A DNA stretch of 64,000 bases from Dirofilaria immitis (taxonomy: Eukaryota > Nematoda > Chromadorea > Rhabditida > Onchocercidae). Each line of letters starts with the position of its first letter. Within the stretch, counting starts at the first letter, position 1. Below, one piece after another: positions 37,621-56,279 of this stretch. The notes beneath the pieces are model-generated. The model saw only the letters and a program-made list of their open reading frames with translations. It had not been told where the DNA came from and made no database searches. The translations under genes were made by a program, and so were the position numbers. The stretch lies in contig JAKNDB010000088.1 of NCBI GenBank assembly GCA_024305405.1, forward strand, positions 1,692,001 to 1,756,000, written 5' to 3'.

Positions 37621-40600
37621 ATGGTCGATTCATCTAACGTCGACAAAACGAGCAGTGAAAGAACTAAACGTAAAACTACGACAAAAGTTTGCTTCATATT
37701 TCATATCTTATTAGATGATTTCGATCTCTTGCTAAAAACTTTATCAAAATATAATCAATTAATTTCGAATCCCTTTATTGAATCACTTATTCAAATATTA
37801 TAAAAGTCGCACATATATGAATGTATTTCACGTATTTCATGTAACCAGTTAAATTAACACAGATTCATTCACAAGACAGTAATCAACATCTACGGCAAGA
37901 TGAATCATTACCGTTATTGGAATCTGCCGAATTGAGTAAGTTTCTGATTTTTTTTTTCACTGATCTGGGCAAATCACTATGCTTGTATTCTATGATTACC
38001 ATTCTATTATGGTAGGCTATCAATATATGATAAATGGATTTTAGCAAGCAACTTATCACATTATTCCATTTATATTCCATCCGCTGATAATTCAATTAAC
38101 TTCATATTATTTGACAAAACCAACCATTCGTTTGATTTATCGCTGAGACTTTTATCTGATTCGAGTTTGAACTTCTTTTCTACTTCTGCAGTAATTCAAA
38201 TATTTTTTAGATAATGAGGGTAAAATTGTCACCTGGTCTGACATCACCGTAAAAGTACCACTTTCTAAGAAAACACTAACGCAATGTCTTAAAATTGCTC
38301 GTGAACCAAGAGAGACAAAAACTATACTTAGCGGAGGTTAATTAGTAAAATTTTTGCAATTCAAAAATTCGAAATGATTTGAAATTGTATAAATCTAAGT
38401 ATATTAATCAGAAATTATAAATAAATTAAATAAATAATCAATTTTTTGCTAATCGGTACTTTTACAAAAAGATAACTTTTTTTATTTTTAATAACAGAAA
38501 TATGCTAAGCATTTAAATGAATTTATTTTCAATAAATTCATTTAAATCCTTTTGCAGTTTCTGGTTATGCAACGCCTGGTACCACACTTGCGATAATGGG
38601 AAGCAGGTATGGTTCTTTTTTTGGATTTTCAAAACCTATAAGTTTCGGATAATCCAAATGCAGGAACTTTTTTTTTTTTAAAAAATCCGAACAATGGAAT
38701 AGAAAGTTTAAATAGAACATAAAATGATATACCTAATGATGATATTGATAATCATAACGTCGATGATGATAAGTATCACTAAATGTGATTACAGTGGAAC
38801 AGGTAAAACTGTCCTTCTAAATGCACTTACAATGAATGTATCAAGCGATGTTGAAGTGGAAGGTAATTTTTGGAATAGGCGAATTAATAATTGAAACACT
38901 GATAATTGATCAATCATTAAGAAACAATCATTATCAGAATTAATAAAATCTTATGTTAAAAAAGTTCCGAAAGCTCTGAAAATTATTTAGAAATTTCAAT
39001 TTTTTTCAAAGAAGCTTCGAGTTCGATATAAAAACTTTCAATACCGAAAAATTTTCCAAATTATCGCAACTTAAATAAATTTTTAGAGCTTTTGAACTTC
39101 TTCATAAACTAACTTGTTTCCTACTTCTAAAATTTTGAAGAAATTTCCAACAGATTCTTTTAAAAGTTTGGATTTTAACTAATCAAAATTTAGGCAAAAT
39201 ATTGGTTAATAGCGAGCAACTATCATCGACGGATATGCATCGCATATCGCGATATGTACATCAGGATGATGTATTTGTTGGGACTTTGACTGTTCGAGAA
39301 CAACTTATTTATTCGGTATTACTTTTCTCAGATTCGTTGAAAAAAATGAATTTGTAGAAAAATATTTATCGATTTGGATATTGCATAGCATATAATTTAC
39401 AAGAAATCTCGATTTATTTACGATTATATATAATATAAAAATTTTTTTATGAAACCTTGAGAAAAAAAAAAACCTAACGAATATAAGGATTGATTAATTT
39501 TGTGATATGTTTTCGAGAGAAAGGGTTACCTAGCATGCAGCAATTGGATTTTAATTTAAGATTAATCATAAATCTAATTTGTTGTTTAAACATTCTTGAA
39601 GCATATGGCATCATTTCAGGCCGAACTTCAAATGGGTCATAGAGTATCGAAAGCAGATCGATTAAAACGAGTTGAAGAAATACTCAAAGAGGTTATTTAA
39701 GTTACTCCACTTAATATCCTACAATCAGCTAATAATACTGACACTGAGATAAAATTCTCGTAACAATTATAATGTTATATATATGTATACGAGGAAAGTA
39801 TCCTTCAAGAATTCCGTAAAATTTCAACAGAAATCCGGAACTTCAGTGCAGTACTTCTATTGCGCTATAAACGATAATAATATTCGATCAAATCGAAATT
39901 GCATTAAGATTGAGCAATTATTTAATTTAATTTATCAATATACTTTCCCTTATTCTAATTAATATATTTTTCCATCCTCTGATCGATATACTTTCCCATA
40001 TTTTACCGATATATTCTCACATATCTTATTCAGTATACCTTCCTTTAATCTAACCTATACCTTTCTTTAAATTAGCCAATGTACCTTTTCTTAATCTGAC
40101 TGATACCTTCCTTTAATTTAGCTAATATATCTTCTCTATTTTTTTTTCTCATATTCTAACCATATATATATACCACTTTTCCTTAATTGACCGATACATT
40201 TTGGCTGATATATCTTTTCATATTTTGGTTAATATATCTTCCCTTATTTTGACCGATATATTTCCTCTATTATGATTAATATATTTTCCCTTATTCTGAT
40301 TGATATACCTTCTCCTATTATAAAATTCTCAATATAACTTTTTTTTCAGCTTGGCTTGAAAAGATGTGAAACAACGTTGATCGGTATTACAAATCGACTT
40401 AAAGGCATTTCTTGTGGTGAAAGTAAACGTCTTGCGTTTGCTTGTGAAGTTAGTTCGCTAGTACTAAGCCATTTTAACCTATATTCTGAAACATGTCACT
40501 TATTGAAGGCAAAAGTTAGCAAAAGTTTATTAGCAAAAACAATTGAAGCAAAAGTTAGCAAAAGTTTATTAGAAACAATAGCAAAAGTTTATTACTGTAG

Positions 40601-41220
40601 ACTTTAGCCTGATAGAACAAGGCCAAGTATAAAAGTCCTAGCTATCAGTGATGATCTAAAACTTATCCTCACAAGTAGACAAATAATATTCCTGCTAAAA
40701 CTCGATTGTGATAAGCATGAAATAATGATTGTTATGAATACCTATATTCTCGCACATACTGATAAAGAATAAAAGTTTGACTTATTCATATTTAATCAAT
40801 TATTTGAGGCTTTGCTAGAAATCCGATATGCATAAGCATCGATAATCAAGATGCTTAATTTTCTGCATAATTATCATAAAATATATATCAGATCAAAAGT
40901 TTTTCTTACAGTTAAAATAAGCATAAAATTCATAGATTCTCACCGATCCGCCGATTTTATTTTGCGATGAGCCAACTTCTGGCTTAGATTCTTTTATGGC
41001 CATACAAGTTGTGCATTGCTTAAAAGATATGGCTAAAAGGGAAAAACAATAATTACAACAATTCATCAACCATCTAGCCAAGTATTCAATATGTTTGACA
41101 AGTTTGTCTTATAAGCAATAGCTACAGTATTTTTTAGTTTATCATTTCTTATCGCATGAAATTTGTTTAAACTGTAATTATAAATAATTTTATATCGACT
41201 GATTTACAATTCTTGGAAAT

Positions 41221-41312
<92 letters not shown>

Positions 41313-44300
41313 AATAATTTTTATATATATATATATATCCTATGCTAAACTTGTATATATATATATATATGTTTATTAATCTGTTTAAATAAGTTGAAAG
41401 AGATATTTTAGGATAGGCTAATCAATCAATAAATATATTATCAATTTAATTATTGTATGTCTTAAATGATAAAAAAAATGATTAAAGCTTATCTTGCCAA
41501 AAATGAAAAGTGATATTTTTAAAATAGTCAATCAATCAATCAATAATATCATCATTTTATGATATTTTAGTGTATGCTTTATGTCAATGGGTAAAGTTGT
41601 TTATTTTGGCCCAGTTAGGGAAGTTTGCAAATTTTTAAAAAGTTCGTTTCATCTCTTTTTATCATTCTTTTTCTTGTATGCTAATTTTAATGTTTCGAAA
41701 ATTTATTAATAATTATTATTATTCCTTTTAATTTAATTTCATGTAAAATTTTGTTCATATTTGATTTTTAGCTAAAATTAGTTATTTTTATATATCAGCA
41801 TAAATATGATAAATCGATTTACAAGTTTAGCATAGGATTCGCATGTCCTGAAACATATAACCCAGCAGATCATATCATTAAACTGCTATCCATAATGCAA
41901 GATGAGAACGAATGTCATACCCGAGTAAATGTAAGTAATTCACAATTACTTAAATTTAACAAAAATTTCACATGATTTGAGTTTTGCGAATTTCTGATTA
42001 AGATTTAAAAATTGTAACAGTGATAAAGTTTTAATAAAATCAAAAACAATAACTTATCACTTGCACACTGTTTATTTTCATTTGATTTGAACAAAATTTC
42101 TTTGGTTAACAAAAATTATTTACGTTAACAGTCTAAATTCTGAGCAAATTTTTTTAAGCCTTAAATAAAAAGCTTTTAAATATTTAAATTCAAAAAGTTG
42201 AAAATTTTAAACTTCAAGAATTGATTATAAATTATATTTGGTAATGGAACTTTTTCTTTTTTTGAGAGAGAGAGAGAGGATTTGAAAATATATTTAAATT
42301 AATTCATATGAAATGCTTGTGTGAATTATAGAAAATTCGAACCAAATTTGAAGAATCAACTTTTGGCATGATGTTATATCGAAAATCACATGAGCAAAAA
42401 TTCTCACACGAAGTGATTGGAAATAATGATTTAAAAAAGGAAAAATGTAATTTTATTAATACGAAGAATATTTTCGCTATAAGAAATTAGAAAAAAAAGC
42501 AAGTGATATAATTGAATGAGATAACGAAATTATTAATATTTCAATTTAAATAAATTAATTTGCTAAGCAAATGACGATGTAGCTATCTATGCTTGACGGA
42601 TATTTGTATGAAATGAATAATAGCGAATATTTGTAATTATAAATTCGTTCTTTAATTATTACAAAAAATATTTTTTAAAATAATAATTCTAAGTTTAATT
42701 TCATTGTTTGACATCAAATTTATTTGTTCGTTTATTTAGATATTTATTTGTGCATGAAGTAATTAGATAGAAATGAATTTTAAGGTATGCAGCCTCATTT
42801 TTAACCCAATTTCAAATTCTTGTACGGCGTTCTTTTCTGACGACAATACGAGATCCATTGTTGTTGAAAGTGAAATTTATTCAAGTCATCGTGAGTTCAA
42901 ATTATTTCAAGAATTCAATGAAAAACATATTTTTTCAGTCGAAAGGAAGTAGATGAAAATAACTGATAGCAGTTCAGTTTAATATGCAAATTTAACAGAT
43001 GTTCTCGAGAGTGATGGGATGTTATGAAAAATTGAAACTGACTTTATATCTTTATAAGTGAAAGGGAATTCGAGTAAAATTTGCATTATTTTTAGTTATT
43101 TGCTAATGAAATTGAAATTTGATGGGATATACCTTTAAATTTTCAAAAATTTGAGGTTACTGCGCTATTCATAGGACTAGTAAATTTTCAAACACAAATA
43201 TCTGGTCCGACTATAATGAATATGGAAGGTATACTGTATAATACTGTACGTGATATGAATTTTATTTTCCTCTTTCCATCCATCATCGTTAGTTTTTGTC
43301 TTTTATTCTGTGAATTCTTAATTTTTCAACCAAATGTTTTTATTGTTAGTAATGAGCATAAGTAACATAAAGCGATGCCATTCAATTATACTTCAAATTC
43401 ATTTTTATTCATTTAAATTATTTACCAAAACATACTGTATAATACCGTATGCGACATGAATTTCGTTTTCTTCTTTCCATCATACATCAAATTTTTCTTA
43501 CCTCTAGCAAATTTTTATTCTTTGAATATTTATTTTTCAATCATATTAATACATATAGGTGATAAAAAAATAATATCGATGAATTATGCTTCAAATACAT
43601 CTTCATTTATTCAAATTATTTATTAATTTTTATAAATTTTAAATTAATACATTAGTTTTATTTATTTATTTTTTTATGACATACTTTGAAAATTATAGCA
43701 CTAATTTATGTTGCAGTTAATTACATCAGAATTACCGATATTTTTGCGCGAACATTGCTGTTCAAGAATTTACAGTGCTTCTGCTTATTATTTGGCAAAA
43801 TCAGTTGCTGAAGTTATATTTTCGAAATTTTAAAAATTTCAGGAAAATTCCTAAATTAAAGTATTAAATAGATTGATTGCAAATGTTGAAATGAATAAAG
43901 CATCAAAAGTTTTAATTATTGCAGTTACCAGAATATATCATACTTCCATTTTGTTATGCAATTATCGTATATTTCATGAGCGGTAAGTTAAAAGTTTCTG
44001 CTAAAAATTCAGTTCAATGAATTAGGAAAAAGTTCTTATAATGATAACTAGGTTTTTGGACAGTTAATTGATACTAGTTATCTTATAGATCAATATTATC
44101 GAAAACAATTGAATATAACTAAATTCATAATGATAATTATTTGCTACTAATTATATCACAAATATTCAGTATCATCAAGAGCAATTAAATGTAATTGAAT
44201 TCACAATAATACATTTTAAACATGAAATTTCATTATAAATTTAATCATACAATAATTAATTAAATGATACCTTAATTTATAGGACTTTATTTGGCAGTAA

Positions 44301-45643
44301 AAACGTTTATCATTTATTGCATTATAACTATTGTAATGACAAATTTAGCAATTTCAATTGGTAAATTGTTTATTAATTTTGTAATAAACATTTTTCTTTG
44401 AAATTCAAATTTCAAAATTCGTAGATTTGAATTTCACATTTATGAAAGAATTTTAAATAACTTTAAGTAAATTTAAAATAAATTCAGAATTTGAAGATAT
44501 AAAATTTTCTGAAACATTTCGAAAAATATTCATAAAATAATATTTCATCGCTTATCTATCATTCAGTAGAATTTATATTATTAATCAAAGTTTATCTTTA
44601 TCATAATGTTAATAATCGAATCGAATTTGTAAATTCATTTCAAAGTCCTAAAATTTAAAAATCTTAATTTTGAAATCGCTTAAGCCAAAGCCCATCCTTA
44701 TTTAGCATACGCTGGTGCATGTATTTTCGGACGGGATAGCTTGGCTCTTACTTATATGCCTTGTTTTACCTTGCCAAATCTGGTATTCGGTGGTTTTTAT
44801 ATTAGTTTTCATTCGATTCCTATTTATTATCAATTCATATCACACATGTCATGGTTTCGATTTGCTTTTGAAGCATTACAAGTAAATCAATGGCTTAATT
44901 ACAAAACAATACCTGGTAAATTATCATCATCCTAATCATTCTCTTCTTTACTTTTTTTTGAATTAAATATTAGCAAAGGCTTAAATTTGAACTTAAATTA
45001 GTTGACAAAAGAACTATTCGAGAAGCTTATAAACTAATTTGAAAATTAATTTTAAAATAAAATAGCAAAAGATTGAAAGTCGAAAAAAATCGAATTATTT
45101 CGACATAAATAATATTACTAATAAAATTGCTCATTCATTTTTTTTTCAAATAAGAAGTATTAAAATTCTTGAAATGCAGTGATAATTCGATATTCTTATC
45201 TTCGTTTCAAACTTTTCCTAATTATGAAAATTGTTAATTAGAAATAGCTTATAATATTTCAAAATAATCGATTTGATTTGTTTATTTTAATATTTTAGAA
45301 GATAAAAATATATTTCATTTTAATTTTATCAAATATATAAATATGAAATTTTGAAATTTCATTTAAGAAAAAAATTCTGTGAATATCAGTTAATAGTAAT
45401 CATAAAAGAATTTTTTTTTGCAATATTTGCTTCTCAGGATGTGAGGATAGTACAGTCAAGATAGATAATTCGATAAGCAATTATTGTCCAGCATTCTCGG
45501 GAAAAGGTATTTTGGAACGTCGAGGAATGGGAAGTTCAGAAATTGTTATTTTTATCAATTTAGCTATATTATTTGTGATGTTAATTGGCTTTCGAATTAT
45601 TGGCTTACTTGCATTACTTCTAAGAGTTCGATTGACTAAATAA
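37621..45643 (+). CDS. White-like ABCG half-transporter, 19 exons, one frame break
   Basis: Exons 37621-37686, 37863-37935, 38211-38336, 38558-38606, 38795-38862, 39194-39315, 39620-39691, 40350-40448, 40936-41101, 41571-41641, 41836-41930, 42332-42446, 42793-42890, 43156-43287, 43717-43812, 43925-43982, 44283-44360, 44685-44915 and 45438-45643 give about 673 residues if one base is restored near 41,040. The nucleotide-binding domain comes first (Walker A GSSGTGKT at about 103; Q-loop HQDD; signature ISCGES at 212, with Cys where the family has Gly; Walker B ILFCDEP; H-loop TIHQPSS). A C-terminal six-helix membrane domain follows ([15 protein letters not shown]-like [16 protein letters not shown]). 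ABCG half-transporters dimerise and export lipids, pigments or xenobiotics; the substrate here is unknown. The frame break follows AAAAGG after residue 260; see findings on homopolymers. Confidence 0.88.
39935..40325. repeat. Intronic pyrimidine-rich minisatellite in ABCG
   Basis: Degenerate units of roughly 30-35 bases built on ccttattctgattgatatac-like words fill most of the intron between 39,692 and 40,349. It ends against the acceptor polypyrimidine tract. Confidence 0.75.
40502..40577. repeat. 40-bp tandem duplication
   Basis: The unit starting attgaaggcaaaagttagca at 40,502 repeats at 40,542. It lies in the intron after the ABC signature exon and gives an apparent open-frame extension that is not coding. 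Confidence 0.85.
41229..41309. repeat. (AT)n microsatellite in ABCG intron
   Basis: About 40 AT units, followed by shorter AT runs to about 41,370, within the intron between the H-loop exon and the next exon. Confidence 0.97.
43231..43630 (+). repeat. 201-bp tandem duplication covering an ABCG exon end
   Basis: atactgtataatactgtacg at 43,231 recurs as atactgtataataccgtatg at 43,432. The similarity continues through the coding part ([16 protein letters not shown] versus [16 protein letters not shown]) and intron to about 43,630. Only the first copy keeps a donor (ATC|GTTAGT at 43,288); the second has lost GT and lies in the intron. Confidence 0.8.
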
Positions 45644-46891
45644 TTTTTAATAATTTATTCGCTTCTGTTACTTTGATTAATATTTCGTTTGCGTAAAAAA
45701 AATGTTCAAATATTTCAAACTAATGTTTTTTTTCTCATAAATATATGATAAAATCATTGAACATTTTGCAAAGTGATAAATTGAGAACCTGTCAAAGTAA
45801 ATTTCATAATCATAATTTCACAATCACAGTGTTACAACAAACTTTTATTTATCGATCAACGAATATTTATGCGAAATTTTGAAATGTTTATGTCTTCAGA
45901 TTCTGGTTATTATTGTATTTCTGATTTATTTAATCCCAACTTAAAGATTCATTGGCTATTGTTTAGCATCTATATCAATTTTATAAATAAATAGTAATAC
46001 CTGATGAAAAGCAATAAATAATTAGATGCAAATTTTAATTAGATACAATTTGATGGAAAACATTGAAGCCATGTACAACTAATTTATGCATGTTGAATTA
46101 TGCATGCATAATTAATTTATGCATGACAGCAAGTTTGGTATAAAATTAATTTGTATGAAGATAAAATTTTATAAATAATGATAATAATGCTGGTAAGCAA
46201 TAAATTCGACATGTACGTATATAATTTGATTAGGAAACATGATAATATAATTTTAGGACATACATTAACTAATTTATCATTTTTAAATCATGCATTACTA
46301 ATTTTATGTAAGTAGAAAGTTTGTATAAAATTAAATTTACATAGATATCACGAAGCAGGTAATTAATTCAATGTGAATTTTAATATACATATAATTCGAT
46401 AAGAAATAATAATATAAATATTTGAAGCATGCAATTATTAATTTGATGTATGTTGAAGCATTCAATTACTAACTTATGATTCGGTTGAAAATTTGTCAAA
46501 ATTAAATTCGCATAAATAAAAATAAAAAATGAAATGTGCTATAATAAAATATGAATATTTTCTTAATTTACTGATGAGAATATTCAATTAATGATGATTA
46601 TTAATAAACATATAATAATAGATCATTTTATGACAAAAATTTCATTCTTCATCTTCATAATCGTTTAGATTGGTTGAGGTCGTGATTTTTGTTATAACCA
46701 TTTCATATGATTCTTTCATTTTTTTTTGGTTCAATTTAATTATCATTGAAGAATCACATTATTCATTAGAGTTATTTATGTGTAAAAATTGACAAATTTT
46801 GATAATATTCTATCATATCGATATTTATTTGTAAAAAATATCATAGAAGGAAAATTTATCATTTTATCGTTCTAAAATTAAAGGGTTTAGT
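45644..46891. other. Intergenic between ABCG and kinase genes
   Basis: No gene seen. Several related blocks with aatttatgcatg-like and atgcatgttgaa-like words occur around 46,080-46,460, suggesting a weak, old repeat. It ends in GGTTTAG at 46,884-46,890, just before the kinase ATG. Confidence 0.5.
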
Positions 46892-50990
<4,099 letters not shown>

Positions 50991-53720
50991 TGAAATCAAA
51001 AATAAGGAAAAGTAAACATAAAAGTAGCAAACATCGAGATTAAAATATTTCAATATAAAATTTTAAATTGGATAAAATTCAGGCAATACAAATTAATCAA
51101 TATACATAAAAATATATTAGCTAGCCATAATAACATTGAAAATTAGCCTATTATATTTGGCTAATATGATGAATAATGAATAGATAGATTAATCATTATT
51201 AGTTTAATTTATTTTCTCTCATATACAAACATTTTTCATTTTGTAATAATTCAATTCGATGAAAATGATAAATATCATATTTTCTCTTATCATCGTCATA
51301 TTTCTTCGTATCATTTTGAAATATAATAATATTTCATTATCAATAATTAAATTTAAGCAATTCAATTCTTCTAACTTTTTATAATCAAGAAATCAATCAT
51401 ACATCAATTGATTTATGATGCAAAAAATAAATTAGCTATATGATGGAGGAGGATGGATTGATAATCAAAAAGATAAGAACGAACGAGGAGATCAAATAAA
51501 TAATATTTGTTAAATCTTTTGAAAAAAGGGAAATAATTTAAATTTCTTATTTGAATCAATCAATCCAATCAATTAATCAATCAATTAATCAATCATCAAC
51601 AATACAATAATAGTTTCCTTCGTTCGAATTATCCGCTGCATAATTAATAATTTTGTTTGATTAATAAAAAATACGATATTACTAATTTGTATACAACGAT
51701 ATTGTACTTTAAAATCTTCTTATACATTTTATCAATTGACTAAAAACGAAATTCACGTTGTATAATCATATCACTGATAAGCTTTTTCGTATGTCATTAT
51801 TTTTTTCTTTTTAAATAAATTAGTCGTCGGAAATTATAAATGCTCTATTTTATATTTTATAGAATTTCAACAACTTATTTTTTATCATTCCTCTCTTTCT
51901 AATAGATGGAGTTAAATGAATTCATATTTAGATTCTCGAGAGTTAATTTGAATTACTTTTAAATTCAATTAAATTTCTAAAACGTTTGCTTTTATGCTAA
52001 ACAGCTATAATTCAAATTATAGTTCTATTCTGTTTTCAAGTAATTCGATCTTCATATTTCCTATAATTAAAAGATTTTTTATTTCACAACTAATCATATC
52101 ATCATAAATACATCATTCATTTCATATCACATAACAAATTGTTATGAGATTTTTAAAGAAATAACAAGAGAATAGCTACTGCGATGTGTTGAAATCATTG
52201 CGAACGATATGATAATAAGTAGGAAATGCCATGGAATAAATAAACATGATTAATTTTAATCAAATTTATCAACTAATCAGTTTTTGTGGAAAGTGATATT
52301 TGTAGTTTGTGACAAATTTTATCAGTTGAGAAATGAAATGGGATATTTTAAAATATTTAATTTTATTTGACAGATAATAGTACTATATTAAAATTACTTT
52401 AAGTATTGCTTGGATAATCGCTAAAATGATTTGCATCAAAATCGCAGATAGTTCGAAAAAGTTGACGATGAATGCTTGTTATAAAATCATTTGTTGATAA
52501 AAATTGATCTCGAAATTAGTTTCGCTTTTTACCTTTTCTGGATGATAAGTTTGATTATGATGGTATAGCGTATTGTTGATTTTAGTAAACAAATATATAA
52601 ATAATACATGGTATCGATTTGATTATAATTAAATGAATAATTATAAAAATAGATATTCATAAATGAGAAAAGAGAAATTTGATAAACATTGAATAAATTG
52701 ATAATTTATAAACAACATAGATAATATGATGTTGAATCTTTTTAAACATATCAATACTAGGGCAATCATTTATCCTTTATGATATTCAACAGAAGTGATA
52801 TTCAATAATTACATATATATCCATGTAAATAAGAATGAAGAAAATATGATAAACATTGAATAAATTAATAATTCATAAACAATATAGATGAGATGATGTT
52901 GAATCTTTTGAGCATCTCACTAGGAAATCACTTATATCTCATTATACTCAACAGAATCCTCTGAAAATGAATATTTGAAGAGTATTAATTCAAATATTTA
53001 ATAATTGCAACATTCAAGTGTTCTTTCCTTTCGTTAATATGCATGAAAACATATATATATATATATATATCATATCATATGCTATTCATAATAGCACATG
53101 ATATTATTATATCATCTACTACACAGTAATTTATCATTGATAAAAGAAGCCCTTAAGCATCATGATACCTGTTCAAATTGATTTCAATATGCTTATTTTT
53201 AATAATAAAGCAATGAAAATGCTATGGTGATAATTTTTCAATAAATTAAGACATATTATCTGTTTATTAAATTTTTGTATAAATTTTATAGAACAAATTC
53301 AATCTTAATTTTAACCTTTCGAGAAAAATGAACAATTTAAAGATAAACAAGAATAGATGAAAAATGATAAAAAATTTACACTAATTTGTTTATCAGATTA
53401 ATCTTATCATCCGATATCATTTTGTTTGATGCTTTCATTTCTAACGACAATTGCTTATTAAAATATCTATTCTTTTTTGAGTTACAGAATTCTGGCTACT
53501 GTTTATTTCTTATATTTTTATTTTTATAAAATATAATTTCCTTCCGCAATTCATTTTTATCCTTCAGAACCCATAATATTTTTTCAGCTGTAACATTTTA
53601 TCGAACTTTTAATTGATACTTCATGATTATCACTTCGTTTATCAATAATCCATCTACAATTCATTTTTATCCTTCCAGAAATCGTAAATTTTTAGATGTT
53701 TTCTTGAACTCACATTTCTT

Positions 53721-53898
<178 letters not shown>

Positions 53899-55269
53899 TG
53901 TCATTATTGTGATTATTAATTATTATTTATCAGTAACTTATAAATAGATTTTTCTTTTTTGAATAATCCAATCTCACATAATATAATTTCATACTATCTT
54001 CCGAATCATCTGATATGTTTAACTTTTATCATATTTCCATTACTATAAAGATAATAAAAAACATTTTCATTATTTTTATTTACTATAAATAAAACTGAAT
54101 GTAATAGATGAATAAATCATACAAAATTAGTCCTTTTTTTTGAAAATTATCTCAAAAATTAAGTTACGAATTATAGTCGTGTAATAAAATTTTGATCATG
54201 AATTTAAACATAATAAACTATATATTATCAAATATTAATTGAAATTAATATTTAATAATTTTAATTAGTATACTTTGATGAATAAATGCCAAATGTTTCG
54301 ATTCGAAATCTTTCAAAATTTTTATTGATATTTTTTTATTAATTTGAATATATTTTTTGAACTGATAATATAATTTGAATATTTGAAAAGAAAAAACGAA
54401 TAACAGTAATTGTTATTGATAATATAAATTGCGTGTCAATTTCAAGAATGTTCATTATGTAATAAATTGGCCTGAAAAATTTTTGGCTTTTTTTTGAAGT
54501 GATCAATTCAATTTTAAGAGATTATTAGTATAAGGTAGAATAGATTCATGATTCGTAATAAATAAACGATTTCTAGCCATAATATAAAAATAACATTTCA
54601 TTCTCTTGATTTTAAATTAGCCATAATAAAATGATAATTGAAATGACTCAAACTTTGTAATTTTATTATAGTTAAAAAAGTAAGATTATTTATGTCGAAA
54701 CTTTTAATGATGCAAAAGAAGCAAGCCAAGTAAGCGGTCATTAAGCCTGAATAATTTAAGAATTTGAAACAAATTATACTATCTTTTGGAATTTTTCCAA
54801 AAAAAAATGAATAATTAATGAAGTTATAGATTTCTAAGTGTAAAATTATTCAAAGCCAAATATGAATGTAAATTCAAAGCCACTGAAAAGAATTTATCAT
54901 TTGTACTGCAAACAAATAAGTATTGAACCTTTTCTTATTGATCAGCCAAAAAGTTGATATTGAATAATTTGTGATATGAAAGATAAACGATCGAGAATGA
55001 AATTGAACCTATAATTTATGATGATATTTGCGTAATAATTATGTTCCAATATTGCTTCACAAAAAAAAATTAAATTACACAATTTATTAAAATGATTCCT
55101 TTTCAAATCATAAATGATAAAAAGATTAGGATGAAAAGAGGTACAAAATGAGCATATCAAAATAAAAATAAAAAAAAGATATGAACTAAATGAATTCAGA
55201 ATGATTTAATTAAAAACAATTAAAAAAAAAGGAAAACAATAATTACGACATAATCATTCGCATAAAATT

Positions 55270-55362
55270 ATTTCGTCATACATTTGCGACGCGAATACAT
55301 ATTCAGCTTAATAATAATTTCGTCATACATTTGCGACGCGAATATACATTCATTTAATAATA
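55270..55362. repeat. 47-bp direct tandem duplication
   Basis: atttcgtcatacatttgcga plus cgcgaata at 55,270 is repeated at 55,317. The CG-rich cgacgcg core stands out in AT-rich DNA. Noncoding. Confidence 0.85.
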
Positions 55363-56279
55363 ATTAAATCTTAAAAATTTCTCTTTCTTCATCTTACTTA
55401 TATACTGAAATAGTAGCTTACGTAAATTTAACCTAAATTATTACATTTAGAAAAAATGTATGACAACGATTATTCATTATTATTGAATGATTTAAAAAAT
55501 AAGCCAATAAATTTAACGGTATCAAATATATTTATTAGTTTAATAAATCACGTAAAATTTTCACGTAACTCCATAATGGAATGAATACAATTAAAATGCA
55601 CAAAATTTTTTCTTTCGATAATTTATTAGAAGTTAATCAGAAATTATATCTTCAATTCCAGTTAGCTAAAATAGCCGGCTTATCAATCGAATTATTTTCA
55701 ATTCCAATTATTTATTGGATTGTTAATGAAATTGAGAAATTAATCGAGAAAGCAATCGAGAAATTTTTTCAATTATTTCAATTTTCTCGATGAAAATAGT
55801 TAGATTTAAGAAAAATTAAAACTTTTTTATCCATAGCTTTTTTTGTTTTTTCATTTTTTAAATTATAATAAAGTAGAAAATCAATTATTTGTTTAAAATT
55901 TAATATTATCAGAAAGTTTTTCCATTATATCTCAAATATAGGAGTTACTAATATAAGTTCATCAAATCTTCAACTAAGCTCGAATAATCTTCCTCCTTTT
56001 TCGATTTAAATTATTCAAAAATCTTTGGGAAAAAAATTGATGGAACAAAAAAAAGAATTAAAGAATAAAATGTTATTTGATGAAATTAAAAATTTATGAA
56101 AATAGTATATTTTTGAATTTAAAGCTAAAATTTGAATAGTAATAAATCGTTTTTGTTTTTGTTTTTTTTTCTTGCAAAATTATGTTTGATCATTGCGATC
56201 AAATCATAATAATGCAAATTTCATAATGAAAGCAAATTAAGCATCACAAATTCATTTTTGTTAACAAAAATTCTTCTTC

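Noticed and set aside
55581..55793. 70-codon frame beginning MNTIKMHKIF
   Set aside because: Low-complexity I/E/K/F sequence in AT-rich spacer without upstream acceptor or known relatives.
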